In this document: positions 1 to 15,183 of the stretch, piece after piece
How the letters are laid out: each line of letters begins with the position of its first letter
How positions within the stretch are numbered: position 1 is the stretch's first letter
Source: Neptunomonas phycophila
GTDB taxonomy: Bacteria; Pseudomonadota; Gammaproteobacteria; Pseudomonadales; Balneatricaceae
Length of the DNA: 64,000 bases
Direction: 5' to 3'
Assembly (NCBI RefSeq): GCF_001922575.1
Contig: NZ_MRCI01000001.1
Location: 372,001-436,000 of the forward strand
The notes under the pieces: model-generated
Databases searched by the model: none
What the model was told of the DNA's origin: nothing
What the model saw: only the letters and a program-made list of their open reading frames with translations
Translations under genes and position numbers: made by a program

Positions 1-1043
1 GTAGCTACCGCTTATCTGAATTAGCGGAAAAACTAGATGGTGTTATCCAAGGTTCGGATTGCACCATTTTTGGTTTGAACACGCTTGAAAAAGCGACACA
101 AGCACAGCTTAGCTTTTTAGCCAATCCTCGCTATGTATCGCAATTGACCAGCACTAGTGCGGGCGCTGTTTTGGTAACGCCAGAGATGGCTGACCAAGTT
201 GCAGGAACGGCATTGATTGTTGATAGCCCTTACATGGCGTTCGCTAAAGTGTCGCAGCTTTTTGATTGGCGTTTGGATAATGAATCCGAAGGCGTGCATC
301 CGTCGGCGTTTGTTCATGCTTCAGCGACCATAGGCTCTAATGTGACAATAGGGGCGGGTGTGGTTGTTGATGCGAATGTCACTCTGGAGGATAACTGCAT
401 TATTGGCCCTAACTGTGTTATCCAAGCGGGTAGTATCGTGGGGCAGTCTAGTCGATTAGAAGCTAATGTGACCCTGTATCCTGATGTCGTGTTAGGGCAA
501 AACTGTTTAGTGCACTCGGGCGCTGTTATTGGCGCTGATGGTTTTGGTTTTGCTTCTTCTAAGCAGGGCTGGGTTAAAATCTGTCAATTGGGTGGTGTTC
601 GTATTGGTCATTCGGTGGAAATTGGGGCTAATACCACGATCGATCGGGGCGCGCTTGATCACACCTATATTGATGATGGTGTTAAGCTCGATAATCACAT
701 ACAAATAGCCCATAACGTTGTCATTGGAGAACAAACTGCCATTGCAGGCTGTACGGCCGTCGCCGGAAGCACTAAAATTGGCCGCCATTGCACGATTGCC
801 GGTCATTGCGGCATAACGGGGCATTTAACTATTGCTGATCATACGCATATCACAGCGATGTCGCTGATTAGCAAATCAATCACAGCATCCGGTCAGGCTT
901 TTTCTTCGGGCACAGGTCAAGAAAAGCATAGTGATTGGAAGCGTAACGTTGTTCGCTTTCGGCAGTTAGATGATATGGCTCGCCGGTTAAAACAGTTAGA
1001 ACAAAAAATCGATAATCTCTCTATTGAAGGTCTTAATAAATGA
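1..1043 (+). CDS. lpxD: UDP-3-O-acylglucosamine N-acyltransferase LpxD (5' partial)
   Basis: Adds the N-linked 3-hydroxyacyl chain to UDP-3-O-acylglucosamine, the third step of lipid A synthesis in the cytoplasm. The frame is open from base 3, so the gene begins just outside the window; 346 residues are visible, close to the family's usual length, so only a few N-terminal residues are missing. The visible N-terminus ([13 protein letters not shown], then [10 protein letters not shown]) is typical of LpxD. It is followed by many hexapeptide repeats forming a left-handed beta helix and a C-terminal coiled helix. The TGA stop overlaps the fabZ start (ATGA), which indicates translational coupling in a lipid A operon. 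Confidence 0.97.
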   Translation, partial: SYRLSELAEKLDGVIQGSDCTIFGLNTLEKATQAQLSFLANPRYVSQLTSTSAGAVLVTPEMADQVAGTALIVDSPYMAFAKVSQLFDWRLDNESEGVHPSAFVHASATIGSNVTIGAGVVVDANVTLEDNCIIGPNCVIQAGSIVGQSSRLEANVTLYPDVVLGQNCLVHSGAVIGADGFGFASSKQGWVKICQLGGVRIGHSVEIGANTTIDRGALDHTYIDDGVKLDNHIQIAHNVVIGEQTAIAGCTAVAGSTKIGRHCTIAGHCGITGHLTIADHTHITAMSLISKSITASGQAFSSGTGQEKHSDWKRNVVRFRQLDDMARRLKQLEQKIDNLSIEGLNK

Positions 1044-1477
1044 TGGATGTAAATGAAATTAGGGAGTATCTCCCTCATCGTTACCCGTTTCTATTGGTTG
1101 ATCGAGTGCTTGAATTAACACCGGGTGAGTCCATCGTTGCGATCAAAAACGTGAGTGTCAACGAGCCTTTCTTTAACGGCCACTTCCCTGAGCACCCAGT
1201 TATGCCTGGCGTGTTAATCGTTGAAGCAATGGCTCAGGCGGCAGGTATTCTTGGTTTTAAAACCATGAACAAAACGCCAGAAGATGGTTCTATTTATTAT
1301 TTTGTTGGTTCGGATAAATTACGTTTTAAGCGCCCGGTTGTGCCTGGCGATCAATTAAAGCTTGAAGCCTCTATCGTTTCTGAGCGTCGCGGCATCTGGA
1401 AATTTGATGTGAAAGCAACCGTTGAAGGTGATACTGTTAGTTCTGCTACCATTTTATGTGCAGATCGAAAGGTGTAA
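1040..1477 (+). CDS. fabZ: 3-hydroxyacyl-ACP dehydratase FabZ
   Basis: Dehydrates (3R)-hydroxyacyl-ACP to trans-2-enoyl-ACP in type II fatty acid synthesis, and so competes with LpxA and LpxD for hydroxyacyl-ACP. It has 145 residues and a single hot-dog fold. The [11 protein letters not shown] motif is near the N-terminus, and the catalytic His48 (NGHFPEHP) and Glu62 (LIVEAMAQA) are visible. The start overlaps the lpxD stop; a second ATG lies three bases further on. It sits between lpxD and lpxA, as in most gammaproteobacteria. Confidence 0.97.
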   Translation: MMDVNEIREYLPHRYPFLLVDRVLELTPGESIVAIKNVSVNEPFFNGHFPEHPVMPGVLIVEAMAQAAGILGFKTMNKTPEDGSIYYFVGSDKLRFKRPVVPGDQLKLEASIVSERRGIWKFDVKATVEGDTVSSATILCADRKV

Positions 1478-1479
1478 GT

Positions 1480-2250
1480 GTGATTGACCCGCGAGCAATT
1501 ATCGAGCCTGGCGCTCAACTAGCTGACGATGTAACGGTTGGGCCTTGGTCATATATTGGTGCTGATGTTGTCATCGGTGCTGGTACAGAAATAGCTTCTC
1601 ATGTTGTGATTAAAGGCCCTACTGTTATGGGGTCTGGTAACCGAGTGTTCCAATTTTCAACAATAGGTGAAGAGTGCCAAGATAAAAAATACGCGGGTGA
1701 GCCTACTCGTTTAGAAATCGGCGATAACAATGTTTTTCGAGAAGGGACTACGGTTCATCGAGGAACGATTCAAGATCAATCTTTGACCAAAATTGGCAGC
1801 CATAATTTATTTATGGTCAACGCGCACATCGCGCATGACTGTATGGTTGGTGATCACATTATTTTGGCGAATAACGTTGCTTTAGCAGGGCACGTCCATG
1901 TAGGTGATCATACTATTTTGGGTGGCTTCACGGCCGTACATCAGTTTTGCCACATTGGAAGTCATGTGATGTGTGGGGCGGGGACTGTGGTTCTTAAGGA
2001 CATACCCGCTTACGTAATGGCAACTGGCAACCCTGCTCAACCTCATGGAATCAATGCTGAGGGGCTTAAGCGTCGCGGCTTTACGCCAGAAATGATCAGA
2101 GGGATTCGTCAAGCTTATAAAACGATCTATCGTAAAAAGCTCACGACGGTTGAAGCACTGGCCGTACTTGAAGCCGAAGTCGTGGACTCCCCAGAGATTG
2201 ATTTGCTTATCGCATCTCTCAAAGACTCCACTCGGGGTATTATTCGTTAG
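1480..2250 (+). CDS. lpxA: UDP-N-acetylglucosamine acyltransferase LpxA
   Basis: Catalyses the first step of lipid A synthesis, transfer of 3-hydroxyacyl from ACP to UDP-GlcNAc. The GTG at 1480 is chosen as start because translation then begins MIDPRAIIEPGA, the normal LpxA start, with AAAGGT at 1468-1473 as ribosome-binding site; the frame is open further upstream inside fabZ. The protein is 256 residues, with hexapeptide repeats over the first two thirds and the catalytic His in NAHIAHD near residue 119. It lies two bases after the fabZ stop, in the same operon. Confidence 0.96.
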   Translation: MIDPRAIIEPGAQLADDVTVGPWSYIGADVVIGAGTEIASHVVIKGPTVMGSGNRVFQFSTIGEECQDKKYAGEPTRLEIGDNNVFREGTTVHRGTIQDQSLTKIGSHNLFMVNAHIAHDCMVGDHIILANNVALAGHVHVGDHTILGGFTAVHQFCHIGSHVMCGAGTVVLKDIPAYVMATGNPAQPHGINAEGLKRRGFTPEMIRGIRQAYKTIYRKKLTTVEALAVLEAEVVDSPEIDLLIASLKDSTRGIIR

Positions 2251-2259
2251 GGGAAAGAT

Positions 2260-3423
2260 GTGACTGCGCTAAGAATTGCCTTGGTGGCCGGTGAAGCATC
2301 AGGTGATATTCTGGGCTCAGGGCTAATCAGCGAACTTTCGAAACGATTCCCAAATTCCACATTTGAAGGCATAGGCGGTGATCTGATGATTGCTGCTGGC
2401 CTAGTATCGCGTGCGCCAATGGAGCGCTTATCTGTTATGGGTCTGGTAGAAGTGCTAAGCCGCTTACCAGAACTGTTGTCATTGCGTAAATCCTTAGTCC
2501 AGCATTGGCTTAAAAACCCACCTGATGTGTTTATAGGTATCGATGCGCCTGATTTTACATTAGAGCTAGAGCGTCGATTAAAAGAAGCCGGCATTACCAC
2601 TGTTCATTATGTAAGTCCTTCTGTTTGGGCTTGGAAGGCTAAGCGAATCTATAAAATTAAAGAAGCGGTTGATTTATTGTTAGCTTTGTTCCCTTTTGAA
2701 GCTCAACATTATGAGAAAACTCAGCAGCGGATTAGTTTTGTAGGTCATCCGTTGGCTGACGCAATCGCTAATGATCCAAAAATTCCTATTGCTCGTGATA
2801 CGTTTCAATTGGCATCGACACAGCGTGTGATTGGCGTTTTGCCGGGAAGCCGTTCGAGTGAAATTCGCTATTTAGCGCGTCCTTTTTTAGAGGCGGCGCG
2901 TTTATTATGGCAACACAATAATGACTTGGTATTTTTATTGCCGGCTGCAAACGACAAGCGGTACGAGCAGCTCCAGCGCTTGATTGATGAAAGTTTTAGC
3001 GATTTGCCAGTGCAATTAATAATGGGGCGTTCTAGAGAAGTCATGGCCGCTAGTGATGTGATATTGATTGCATCCGGAACGGCCACTTTAGAAGCGACAT
3101 TACTAAAAAAACCAATGGTTGTTGGTTATAAAATGGCTGGGCTAACGTATGCTATTTTTTCGCGCATGTTGAAGACGCCTTATGTTTCACTGCCTAATAT
3201 TTTAGCCGGAGAAGCGCTTGTGCCTGAGGTGTTGCAAAAAGAGCTGACCCCAGAGAGGCTATGCGCTGAAGTGGAACACTGGTTGGACTCGTCAACGGAT
3301 AAGCATTATGTGGTTGAGCGTTTTAGCGCTATTTTTGAGCAGCTGCATAAGAATGCTGATCAACAAGCGGCGGATGCAATTGAGCTGTTAATGAAAGAAA
3401 AAGGAATACTCCCTCATGCATAA
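2260..3423 (+). CDS. lpxB: Lipid-A-disaccharide synthase LpxB
   Basis: Glycosyltransferase (GT19) that joins UDP-2,3-diacylglucosamine and lipid X into the lipid A disaccharide at the inner membrane. It has 387 residues. Characteristic stretches are [10 protein letters not shown] at the N-terminus, [11 protein letters not shown] near residue 125, FVGHPLAD near 165 and LPGSRSSEI near 195, with a C-terminal nucleotide-binding half ([10 protein letters not shown]). The start is GTG, preceded by AGGGGAAAG. It follows lpxA by nine bases, and its end overlaps rnhB. Confidence 0.96.
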   Translation: MTALRIALVAGEASGDILGSGLISELSKRFPNSTFEGIGGDLMIAAGLVSRAPMERLSVMGLVEVLSRLPELLSLRKSLVQHWLKNPPDVFIGIDAPDFTLELERRLKEAGITTVHYVSPSVWAWKAKRIYKIKEAVDLLLALFPFEAQHYEKTQQRISFVGHPLADAIANDPKIPIARDTFQLASTQRVIGVLPGSRSSEIRYLARPFLEAARLLWQHNNDLVFLLPAANDKRYEQLQRLIDESFSDLPVQLIMGRSREVMAASDVILIASGTATLEATLLKKPMVVGYKMAGLTYAIFSRMLKTPYVSLPNILAGEALVPEVLQKELTPERLCAEVEHWLDSSTDKHYVVERFSAIFEQLHKNADQQAADAIELLMKEKGILPHA

Positions 3424-4021
3424 TGCCGCGGATGAATGGGCGCAACTTCGCTCACAGTACTCCCTAATCGCAGGTGTGGATGAGGTGGGGCGAGGGCCTT
3501 TAATTGGTAACGTTGTTACCGCAGCGGTGATCCTCGATCCGCTCAAGCCAATAAGTGGATTGGCGGACTCTAAAAAGCTAACGGCTAAACGACGAGATGC
3601 TCTTTATGAAGAGATCATCCAGAATGCGTTGGCTTATTCAGTGGCTTTTGCTACACCCCAAGAAATAGACGAAATTAATATATTACACGCAACCATGTTA
3701 GCGATGCAGCGAGCTGTGCTCCAGCTCGCCGTGTTGCCTGAATATGTCATGATTGATGGTAATCGTTGCCCGGATATTCCTTTTCCTTGCGAGGCTGTTG
3801 TGAAAGGTGATAGCCGCGTCGCTGAGATTAGTGCGGCTTCGATTGTGGCTAAGGTAGTCCGTGATCGTGAAATGGAAGCGCTCGACTTAGCGTATCCTGA
3901 CTACGGCTTTGCTAAACACAAAGGTTACCCAACGGCTGCGCATATGGCGGCATTAGAAAAGTTTGGTCCACTTGATATGCACCGTCGCTCGTTTAAGCCG
4001 GTAGCTCGTTTGTTGGACTAG
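3416..4021 (+). CDS. rnhB: Ribonuclease HII
   Basis: Cuts RNA in RNA/DNA hybrids and removes single ribonucleotides misincorporated in DNA. It has 201 residues. The acidic active site is visible in [10 protein letters not shown] near residue 20, VMIDGN near 110 and [12 protein letters not shown] near 140. The start overlaps the end of lpxB by eight bases, so it is probably coupled to it. Placement between lpxB and dnaE is the standard gammaproteobacterial order. Confidence 0.96.
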   Translation: MHNAADEWAQLRSQYSLIAGVDEVGRGPLIGNVVTAAVILDPLKPISGLADSKKLTAKRRDALYEEIIQNALAYSVAFATPQEIDEINILHATMLAMQRAVLQLAVLPEYVMIDGNRCPDIPFPCEAVVKGDSRVAEISAASIVAKVVRDREMEALDLAYPDYGFAKHKGYPTAAHMAALEKFGPLDMHRRSFKPVARLLD

Positions 4022-4060
4022 CCACAGGCTGGTCATCTTTTTTTTACTAGGTAGGTTTAT

Positions 4061-7000
4061 ATGTCAGCTAATGCTTTTGTCCATCTTCGCGTTCATACAG
4101 AGTTCTCTTTGGTGGACGGGCTCGTGCGAGTCAAAGGGCTGGTCAATGCAGCTAAGGATGCAGGCATGCCAGCCGTGGCAATCACGGATCAAGTTAACCT
4201 GTTTGCCCTAGTAAAGTTCTTTAAAGCAGCCACCGGTGCTGGCATTAAACCCATTTGCGGCGCTGATTTACTGGTGCTCAATGATAACGATATAGATGAA
4301 CCTTACCGTGTCACTCTGTTGGTACAAAACGCGAAAGGCTACCGCAATTTGATGGAGCTGATTTCGCGCGCCTATGCAGAGGGTCAGGTGCAGTTGGCTG
4401 ATAAAGCGATTGTTTATAAGTCGTGGCTAGTTGAAAAGTCAGAGGGGCTTATTGCGCTCAGCGGTGCTAAAGATGGTGAAATTGGCCGCGCGATGATTTC
4501 CGGTAATGGCTCGGCAGAAAGCCTTTTAGACGAGTGGATGTCTCTTTTTCCTAATCGATTTTATTTGGAAATACAACGTACAGCCCGCCCGGGTGAAGAC
4601 ATTGTCATTGATGAAAGCGTTCGTCTGGGTTTGCTAAAAGGCTGTCCATTGGTAGCAACCAACGATGTGATGTTTATACATGAAACAGACTTTGAGGCTC
4701 ATGAGGCGCGTGTTTGTATTAACCAAGGAAGGACGCTCGAAGATCCACGTCGACCTAGGGATTATTCAGATCAGCAGTATTTTCGTAGTACTGAAGAAAT
4801 GGTGGAGCTGTTCAGCGACATTCCAAGTGCCATTGAAAACACGGTAGAAATAGCCAAACGCTGCAATATCGAAATGGATTTGGGGACCTATTATTTACCT
4901 AAGTACCCGATCCCTGAAGGGATGTCGATTGACGAGTTCTTCATTAAGGTATCCGAAGATGGCCTTAATGAGCGTTTAGAAATTCTGTTAGATAAAAACG
5001 ACCCAGACTATGCAGCTAAACGGAAAGTTTATGATGACCGGCTTAAATTTGAGTTAGATATCATTATCCAAATGGGTTTCCCTGGGTATTTCCTTATCGT
5101 AATGGACTTTATTCAATGGGCTAAGGATAACGATATTCCTGTAGGGCCGGGTCGAGGCTCGGGTGCGGGTTCTTTGGTGGCCTATGCACAGAAAATTACA
5201 GATCTTGATCCGCTGGAATATGATTTGCTGTTTGAGCGATTCCTAAACCCAGAACGGGTATCCATGCCCGACTTTGATATCGATTTCTGCATGGATAATC
5301 GAGATCAAGTTATCGATTACGTAGCACGTACTTATGGGCGAGATGCCGTCTCCCAGATTATTACTTTCGGTACAATGGCCGCAAAAGCGGTTGTTCGAGA
5401 TGTGGCGCGCGTACAGGGTAAAGCGTTCGGTTTGGCTGATAAGTTGTCCAAACTCATCCCTTTCGAAGTAGGTATTACACTCAGTAAAGCGATGGAGCAG
5501 GAGCCAGCGCTCAGCGAGTTTGTAAACAGTAGCGAAGAAGCTCAAGAAATTATGGACATGGCTTTCAAACTGGAAGGTGTGACCCGTAACGTTGGTAAGC
5601 ATGCCGGTGGTGTGGTTATCGCTCCAACGAAGCTAACAGACTTCTCCGCCACTTATTGTGATGAAGAAGGCCATGGGCTTGTAACGCAGTTCGATAAAGG
5701 CGATGTTGAAGAAGCCGGTCTGGTTAAGTTTGACTTCTTGGGGTTAAGAACCCTGACCATTATTGATTGGGCTTTAAAGACTATTAACACCAAGCGCGCT
5801 CAAGAAGGTGAAGAGGCGCTCGATATTTCCCTGATCCCTTTAGACGATAAACCGACCTTTGATTTGCTTCAATCTGCTGAAACGACAGCTGTTTTCCAGT
5901 TAGAGTCCAGCGGTATGAAGGATCTGGTAAGACGTTTGTTGCCTTCTCGTTTTGAAGATATTGTCGCTCTCGTGGCCTTGTTTAGACCGGGGCCATTGCA
6001 GTCGGGCATGGTTGATGACTTTATCAACCGTAAGCATGGCCGCGCAGAAATGTCTTGGCCGCATCCCGACTATCAGTTGGATAGCTTGCAGCCGGTATTG
6101 GAGCCAACTTACGGTGTTATCTTGTACCAAGAGCAGGTAATGCAGATTGCTCAGGTCATGGCGGGGTATACGCTAGGCGGTGCCGACATGCTGCGTCGAG
6201 CCATGGGTAAGAAAAAGCCTGAAGAAATGGCGAAGCAGCGTGCCATCTTCTTAGAGGGGTGCGAAAAACAAGGTATTGATAGGGATCTCTCTGGGAATAT
6301 ATTTGATCTGGTTGAGAAGTTCGCCGGTTATGGTTTTAACAAGTCGCACTCGGCGGCCTATGCGTTAGTTTCTTACCAAACGGCTTGGCTGAAATGTCAT
6401 TATCCAGCCCCATTTATGGCGGCGGTTATCTCTGCGGATATGCAAAACACCGATAAAGTGGTGATCTTCATTGAAGAGTGCCGCAATATGGGGATTGCTC
6501 CATCGCCACCGGATGTGTGTAGTGGCGACTACATGTTTACCGTCAACGAAGCCGGTGAGATTGTTTATGGTTTAGGGGCAATCAAGGGTGTTGGTGAGGG
6601 GCCAATTGATGCGATTGTAAAGGCGCGCCAAGATGGCGAAGGCGACTTTAAGGACATCTTTGATTTTTGTAAGCGGGTCGGGCCTAAAAATCTCAATAAA
6701 CGAGTGTTGGAAGCCTTGGTTCGTGCTGGTGCCCTTGATAAGTTAGGTGCCGAGCGTGCTGTACTATGGGCGGCGATCGGTGATGCTTTTCAGGCTGCAG
6801 GTCAAAGTGCTCGTAATGAAGATGCCGGGATGTTTGATCTTTTTGGGGAGGTAGAAGCGGAAGCACCGCGTGACCCTTATGAAGATTATAAACATGTACG
6901 CCCTTGGACAGATAAAGAGCGGCTGCGTGGAGAGAAAGAAACATTAGGTTTGTACTTAACGGGGCACCCAATCGATGAGTACGAGCGTGAGCTAAAAAAG

Positions 7001-7552
7001 TTTGTCTCGCAAAAAATTGTAAGTTTGCAGCCTGCACGTGGTAAACAGCAAAAAATCGTTGGCCTCATAGTTGATCAGCGCGTTAAGAAAACTAAACGTG
7101 GTGATTCGTTGTGTTTCTTGACGCTGGATGACCGCACAGCCCGTATTGATGTCACTGTGTACGGTGAACTCTATGATCAAACACGAGAGTGGGCGGTTAA
7201 AGATACAATTGTGATCATGGAAGGTGAGGTGACTCAGGATGATTATTCAGGAGGCCTCAAGGTTCGTTGTAATAAGTTGATCAGTATACCAATGGCTCGT
7301 GCACAGTACGCCTCTTCGGTTGCAGTGCAGGCTAATGCCACCTCGTTAACCGGTAGACGGCTTAACGAATTCAAAACATTGCTAAAAACATATCAATCTC
7401 AGGAAGGCTTACCTGTCACTATCCATTATCAACGCGATGACGCTGCAGGCCCTGTGCGCCTGGGTGATCAATACCGAGTTGAAGGCAGTGATGAGCTATT
7501 AATTGCCTTTAAAGAGCACTTTGGGTTTGATCAAGTGAAGATTGACTACTGA
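4061..7552 (+). CDS. dnaE: DNA polymerase III alpha subunit
   Basis: Catalytic polymerase subunit of the replicative holoenzyme. It has 1163 residues, close to the 1160 of E. coli. In order it shows an N-terminal PHP domain (HLRVHTEFSLVDGL), the palm with the catalytic aspartates in PDFDIDF near residue 405, the third acidic residue in KFDFLGLRT near 565, the fingers, a helix-hairpin-helix region, an OB fold (about residues 995-1075, IVGLIVDQRVKKTKRGD) and a C-terminal tau-binding tail. AGGTAGG lies just ahead of the ATG. It is 39 bases downstream of rnhB, in the same direction. Confidence 0.98.
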   Translation: MSANAFVHLRVHTEFSLVDGLVRVKGLVNAAKDAGMPAVAITDQVNLFALVKFFKAATGAGIKPICGADLLVLNDNDIDEPYRVTLLVQNAKGYRNLMELISRAYAEGQVQLADKAIVYKSWLVEKSEGLIALSGAKDGEIGRAMISGNGSAESLLDEWMSLFPNRFYLEIQRTARPGEDIVIDESVRLGLLKGCPLVATNDVMFIHETDFEAHEARVCINQGRTLEDPRRPRDYSDQQYFRSTEEMVELFSDIPSAIENTVEIAKRCNIEMDLGTYYLPKYPIPEGMSIDEFFIKVSEDGLNERLEILLDKNDPDYAAKRKVYDDRLKFELDIIIQMGFPGYFLIVMDFIQWAKDNDIPVGPGRGSGAGSLVAYAQKITDLDPLEYDLLFERFLNPERVSMPDFDIDFCMDNRDQVIDYVARTYGRDAVSQIITFGTMAAKAVVRDVARVQGKAFGLADKLSKLIPFEVGITLSKAMEQEPALSEFVNSSEEAQEIMDMAFKLEGVTRNVGKHAGGVVIAPTKLTDFSATYCDEEGHGLVTQFDKGDVEEAGLVKFDFLGLRTLTIIDWALKTINTKRAQEGEEALDISLIPLDDKPTFDLLQSAETTAVFQLESSGMKDLVRRLLPSRFEDIVALVALFRPGPLQSGMVDDFINRKHGRAEMSWPHPDYQLDSLQPVLEPTYGVILYQEQVMQIAQVMAGYTLGGADMLRRAMGKKKPEEMAKQRAIFLEGCEKQGIDRDLSGNIFDLVEKFAGYGFNKSHSAAYALVSYQTAWLKCHYPAPFMAAVISADMQNTDKVVIFIEECRNMGIAPSPPDVCSGDYMFTVNEAGEIVYGLGAIKGVGEGPIDAIVKARQDGEGDFKDIFDFCKRVGPKNLNKRVLEALVRAGALDKLGAERAVLWAAIGDAFQAAGQSARNEDAGMFDLFGEVEAEAPRDPYEDYKHVRPWTDKERLRGEKETLGLYLTGHPIDEYERELKKFVSQKIVSLQPARGKQQKIVGLIVDQRVKKTKRGDSLCFLTLDDRTARIDVTVYGELYDQTREWAVKDTIVIMEGEVTQDDYSGGLKVRCNKLISIPMARAQYASSVAVQANATSLTGRRLNEFKTLLKTYQSQEGLPVTIHYQRDDAAGPVRLGDQYRVEGSDELLIAFKEHFGFDQVKIDY

Positions 7553-7637
7553 TCAGGGTGGTTATCCTGCTGCCGTGACGGTAAAATCGTCCACTAATTT
7601 AGCGTTATTATTCACTGTTTAAGCGGAAACGAATCAA

Positions 7638-8594
7638 ATGAATCCGAATTACCTGGATTTCGAACAGCCAATCGCTGATCTTGAAGCCAAGATTGAAGAA
7701 CTCCGACTGGTGGGTAGCGGTACCGAGATTAACATCAGCGATGAGCTGACAAAGCTGCTTGAAAAAAGCCGTAGTCTTACCGTATCCATTTTTGAGAATC
7801 TGACGGCTTGGCAGGTTTCTCAGTTATCTCGTCACCCAAAGCGTCCGTATACACTGGACTACATCGATCTGATGTTCGATAGCTTTGAAGAAATCCATGG
7901 CGATCGCCACTTTGCTGATGATGCTGCTATTGTTGGCGGTATTGCGCGTTTGGATGGTCGCCCTGTGATGATTATTGGTCATCAAAAAGGTCGTGACGTT
8001 AAAGAAAAAGTACGTCGTAATTTTGGTATGCCCCGTCCTGAAGGTTACCGTAAAGCGTTGCGTTTGATGGAAATGGCTGAGCGCTTCTCAATGCCAATCC
8101 TCACCTTTATTGATACGCCAGGTGCTTATCCAGGTATTGATGCCGAAGAGCGTGGCCAAAGTGAAGCGATCGCATTTAACTTGGCTAAAATGTCCCAGCT
8201 AAAAACACCTATTATCTCAACCGTTGTAGGTGAGGGTGGCTCAGGTGGTGCATTAGCGATTGGTGTATGTGATGAGTTGGTGATGCTTCAGTACTCAACG
8301 TACTCGGTTATTTCTCCTGAAGGTTGCGCATCTATTCTTTGGAAAAGCGCAGAGAAAGCGCCGGATGCAGCTAAAGCAATGGGTATTACCTCTGGGCGTC
8401 TACAAGAGCTTGGGTTGGTGGATAAAGTCGTTAAAGAACCTTTAGGCGGCGCACACCGAGACCCTGAAGCGTTAGCTGAGACTTTAAAAGCTCAGTTGCT
8501 CGAAACATTAGATCGCTTAGACGTCCATACGATGGATGAATTGGTTGATCGTCGTTACGAACGCTTAATGTCATACGGTATTAACTCTCAGTAA
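7638..8594 (+). CDS. accA: Acetyl-CoA carboxylase carboxyltransferase subunit alpha
   Basis: With AccD it forms the carboxyltransferase that moves CO2 from biotin-BCCP to acetyl-CoA, the committed step of fatty acid synthesis. It has 318 residues, against 319 in E. coli. It begins [16 protein letters not shown], has the crotonase-like core with [12 protein letters not shown] near residue 205, and ends in the family's usual helical tail. It follows dnaE after 85 bases, the conserved gene order. Confidence 0.97.
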   Translation: MNPNYLDFEQPIADLEAKIEELRLVGSGTEINISDELTKLLEKSRSLTVSIFENLTAWQVSQLSRHPKRPYTLDYIDLMFDSFEEIHGDRHFADDAAIVGGIARLDGRPVMIIGHQKGRDVKEKVRRNFGMPRPEGYRKALRLMEMAERFSMPILTFIDTPGAYPGIDAEERGQSEAIAFNLAKMSQLKTPIISTVVGEGGSGGALAIGVCDELVMLQYSTYSVISPEGCASILWKSAEKAPDAAKAMGITSGRLQELGLVDKVVKEPLGGAHRDPEALAETLKAQLLETLDRLDVHTMDELVDRRYERLMSYGINSQ

Positions 8595-8648
8595 GCACAA
8601 CACTTCACGTTGATGTGCCCTGACACAGTATGAAAGGTGTAGTCTCCC

Positions 8649-11676
<3,028 letters not shown>

Positions 11677-11699
11677 AATAAAAATACTTATTAGGATAA

Positions 11700-13010
<1,311 letters not shown>

Positions 13011-13024
13011 AGCGCCGACTGTTT

Positions 13025-13053
13025 AAAAAGGGGGCTATAATGCCCCCTTTTTT
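13025..13053 (+). terminator. Rho-independent terminator after eno
   Basis: Arms AAAAAGGGGGC (13025-13035) and GCCCCCTTTTT (13042-13052) pair perfectly around a TATAAT loop and end in a T run. It closes the pyrG-eno unit and is nearly symmetric, but the only downstream gene, ftsB, is on the same strand. It probably lowers read-through into ftsB. Confidence 0.9.
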
Positions 13054-13070
13054 AGATGTCGAGGTAAGGT

Positions 13071-13367
13071 GTGTTCCGCTGGTTTATAGCGTTTTTAATT
13101 ATTATGTTGATGGGCCTCCAATATCGCTTATGGTTTGGTGAGGCGAACATCACGCAAATAGGCCAACTCAAACAGCAAATTGAAAGCCAAGTGGCTGAAA
13201 ATGAGCGTTTGCAGATGCGTAATCGTCAACTAGAAGCAGAAGTGATGGACCTTAAAAAAGGCTACTCGGCCATCGAGGAACGAGCTCGCAGCGGCCAAGG
13301 GATGGTAAAAGAAGGCGAAACTTTTTTCCAATTAGTTGAACCTCATCTTCAGAATAACGAGAACTAA
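13071..13367 (+). CDS. ftsB: Cell division protein FtsB
   Basis: Small bitopic divisome protein that forms the FtsQ-FtsB-FtsL complex activating septal peptidoglycan synthesis. It has 98 residues: a short cytoplasmic start, one membrane segment at about residues 4-20, then a periplasmic coiled coil with heptads (about 28-70). The start is GTG preceded by AGGTAAGGT. The placement right after eno supports the call. In many relatives ispD and ispF follow; here truD follows after two bases. Confidence 0.93.
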   Translation: MFRWFIAFLIIMLMGLQYRLWFGEANITQIGQLKQQIESQVAENERLQMRNRQLEAEVMDLKKGYSAIEERARSGQGMVKEGETFFQLVEPHLQNNEN

Positions 13368-13369
13368 TC

Positions 13370-14404
13370 ATGTCCCTCCCAACGCAATACCGCTATTTAC
13401 ACGGCGAACCCCGTAGTTCGGCTTCTATTCGTTTATTACCCGAAGATTTTCAGGTCACTGAAATTCCTTCCTTTGAGCCGGAGGGAGAAGGTGAGCATGT
13501 ATTTTTATTGATCCGTAAAGTGGGCGAAAATACGGATTGGGTCGCGCGTCAGCTCGCTAATTTTGCGCAAGTGCCTGCTAAAGATGTGAGCTATGCCGGT
13601 AAAAAAGACCGTCATGCCGTTACTGAACAATGGTTTTGTGTGCGTTTCCCTGGCAATCGTGCACTGAACTGGAGTTTGTTTGGTGGTGAATCGATCACTG
13701 TGTTAAAAACTGCTCGCCACCCTCGTAAGTTACGTCTGGGAAATTTATTAGGTAACCGCTTCTCTATTCGCCTACGTAACCTTACTAATGAAGCCGACTT
13801 CGTTGAGCGTCTTGCGTACCTTGAGCATGGGGTTCCCAATTATTTTGGTGAACAACGTTTTGGTCGAGAAGGTGGCAATTTAGAAAAGGGTGTTGCCTTA
13901 ATAAAGGGCGAATACCAGGAACGTCAGCGTCATAAAAAAGGCCTTTATATTTCGGCCGTCCGATCTTGGTTATTTAATCACCTTTTATCGGAGCGTTTAG
14001 GGGACGAGTTATGGCAGCGCCCTATGCAAGGGGATGTCATGATGTTAAATGGCAGCCGTAGCTTTTTTGTTGCAGAGGAACTTGACCAATCTTTACAAAC
14101 ACGTTTTGAAAGTCGTGATATATTGCTCAGCGGCCCTTTATGGGGGCGAGGTCGGCCATTGTCTGAAGCACAAGCGGGAGAGTGGGAAGCGCGAGTCATT
14201 GAGCCTTGGCATGAAATTACCGAACGCCTTGAGCATTTGGGCTTGAATCAGGAGCGCCGCTCTTTAGTATTGTATGCAGAAGGCTTTAAGGCCGAAAAAG
14301 AAGCACCAGGGCAATGGGTAGTACACTTTTCATTACCCGCGGGTAGTTTTGCAACCACCGTCTTAAGGGAATTATGTCATGTTACACAAACAGGATCGGT
14401 TTAA
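13370..14404 (+). CDS. truD: tRNA pseudouridine(13) synthase TruD
   Basis: Makes pseudouridine 13 in tRNA-Glu. It has 344 residues. The catalytic Asp lies in AGKKDRHAVTEQWF near residue 80, in the family's conserved context, and NYFGEQRFGREGGNL near 155 is the second signature. The TRUD insertion domain follows. It is packed between ftsB (two bases) and surE (directly adjacent), implying one operon. Confidence 0.95.
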   Translation: MSLPTQYRYLHGEPRSSASIRLLPEDFQVTEIPSFEPEGEGEHVFLLIRKVGENTDWVARQLANFAQVPAKDVSYAGKKDRHAVTEQWFCVRFPGNRALNWSLFGGESITVLKTARHPRKLRLGNLLGNRFSIRLRNLTNEADFVERLAYLEHGVPNYFGEQRFGREGGNLEKGVALIKGEYQERQRHKKGLYISAVRSWLFNHLLSERLGDELWQRPMQGDVMMLNGSRSFFVAEELDQSLQTRFESRDILLSGPLWGRGRPLSEAQAGEWEARVIEPWHEITERLEHLGLNQERRSLVLYAEGFKAEKEAPGQWVVHFSLPAGSFATTVLRELCHVTQTGSV

Positions 14405-15157
14405 ATGAAAAAAATTCTGGTCTCAAATGATGATGGTGTATTTGCTCCGGGTATAGCCGCGTTGGCAAAGGCAATGGAGACAATTGGCGAGGTCACTGTG
14501 ATTGCCCCAGATAGGAATCGCAGCGGGGCTAGTAATGCCTTGACGTTAGACCGGCCTATTGAAGCTCATACCCATAAAAATGGCTTTATTGGATTAAATG
14601 GTACTCCCACAGACTGTGTACACATGGGGGTGTCAGGGCTGTTTTGTGAAAGGCCTGATATTGTTGTTTCGGGGATTAACAACGGCGCTAATTTAGGCGA
14701 CGATGTACTCTACTCCGGTACAGTCGCTGCTGCGATGGAAGGTCGTTCGCTTAACTTGTCGGCTATCGCCGTCTCGTTAGCCAGTTTTACACCAAAATAT
14801 TTTTATACGGCTGCTGAAGTCGTTAAAACGATAGTCGAAAACTTAGATACATTAAATCTGCCTCCGCGCACCGTACTTAACGTTAATGTGCCGGATGTTC
14901 CTTTGGCTGAAATTAAAGGCATTCACTTAACCCGACTCGGTCATAGAGCGGCTGCGGGCGTTCCAGTAGCTACGACAGACCCACGTGGAAAAATACGGTA
15001 TTGGGTAGCAGGAGCGGGTGATGCGGTTGATAAAGAGGCGGGCACAGACTTTTATGCTGTGGACCAAGGCTATGTATCTATCACGCCATTGCATATTGAT
15101 ATGACCTCGTATGCTGTTATGGAGCAAATGGGGGATTGGTTGGAGAGCTTAGGTTGA
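14405..15157 (+). CDS. surE: 5'/3'-nucleotidase SurE
   Basis: Metal-dependent nucleoside monophosphate phosphatase linked to stationary-phase survival. It has 250 residues. The metal site is visible in ILVSNDDG (residues 4-11), [10 protein letters not shown] near 40 and [18 protein letters not shown] near 90-108. The ATG directly follows the truD stop. It lies upstream of pcm, nlpD and rpoS, the classical stationary-phase cluster. Confidence 0.96.
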   Translation: MKKILVSNDDGVFAPGIAALAKAMETIGEVTVIAPDRNRSGASNALTLDRPIEAHTHKNGFIGLNGTPTDCVHMGVSGLFCERPDIVVSGINNGANLGDDVLYSGTVAAAMEGRSLNLSAIAVSLASFTPKYFYTAAEVVKTIVENLDTLNLPPRTVLNVNVPDVPLAEIKGIHLTRLGHRAAAGVPVATTDPRGKIRYWVAGAGDAVDKEAGTDFYAVDQGYVSITPLHIDMTSYAVMEQMGDWLESLG

Positions 15158-15183
15158 TTGATATTCAGCTTCAGGGGATCGGT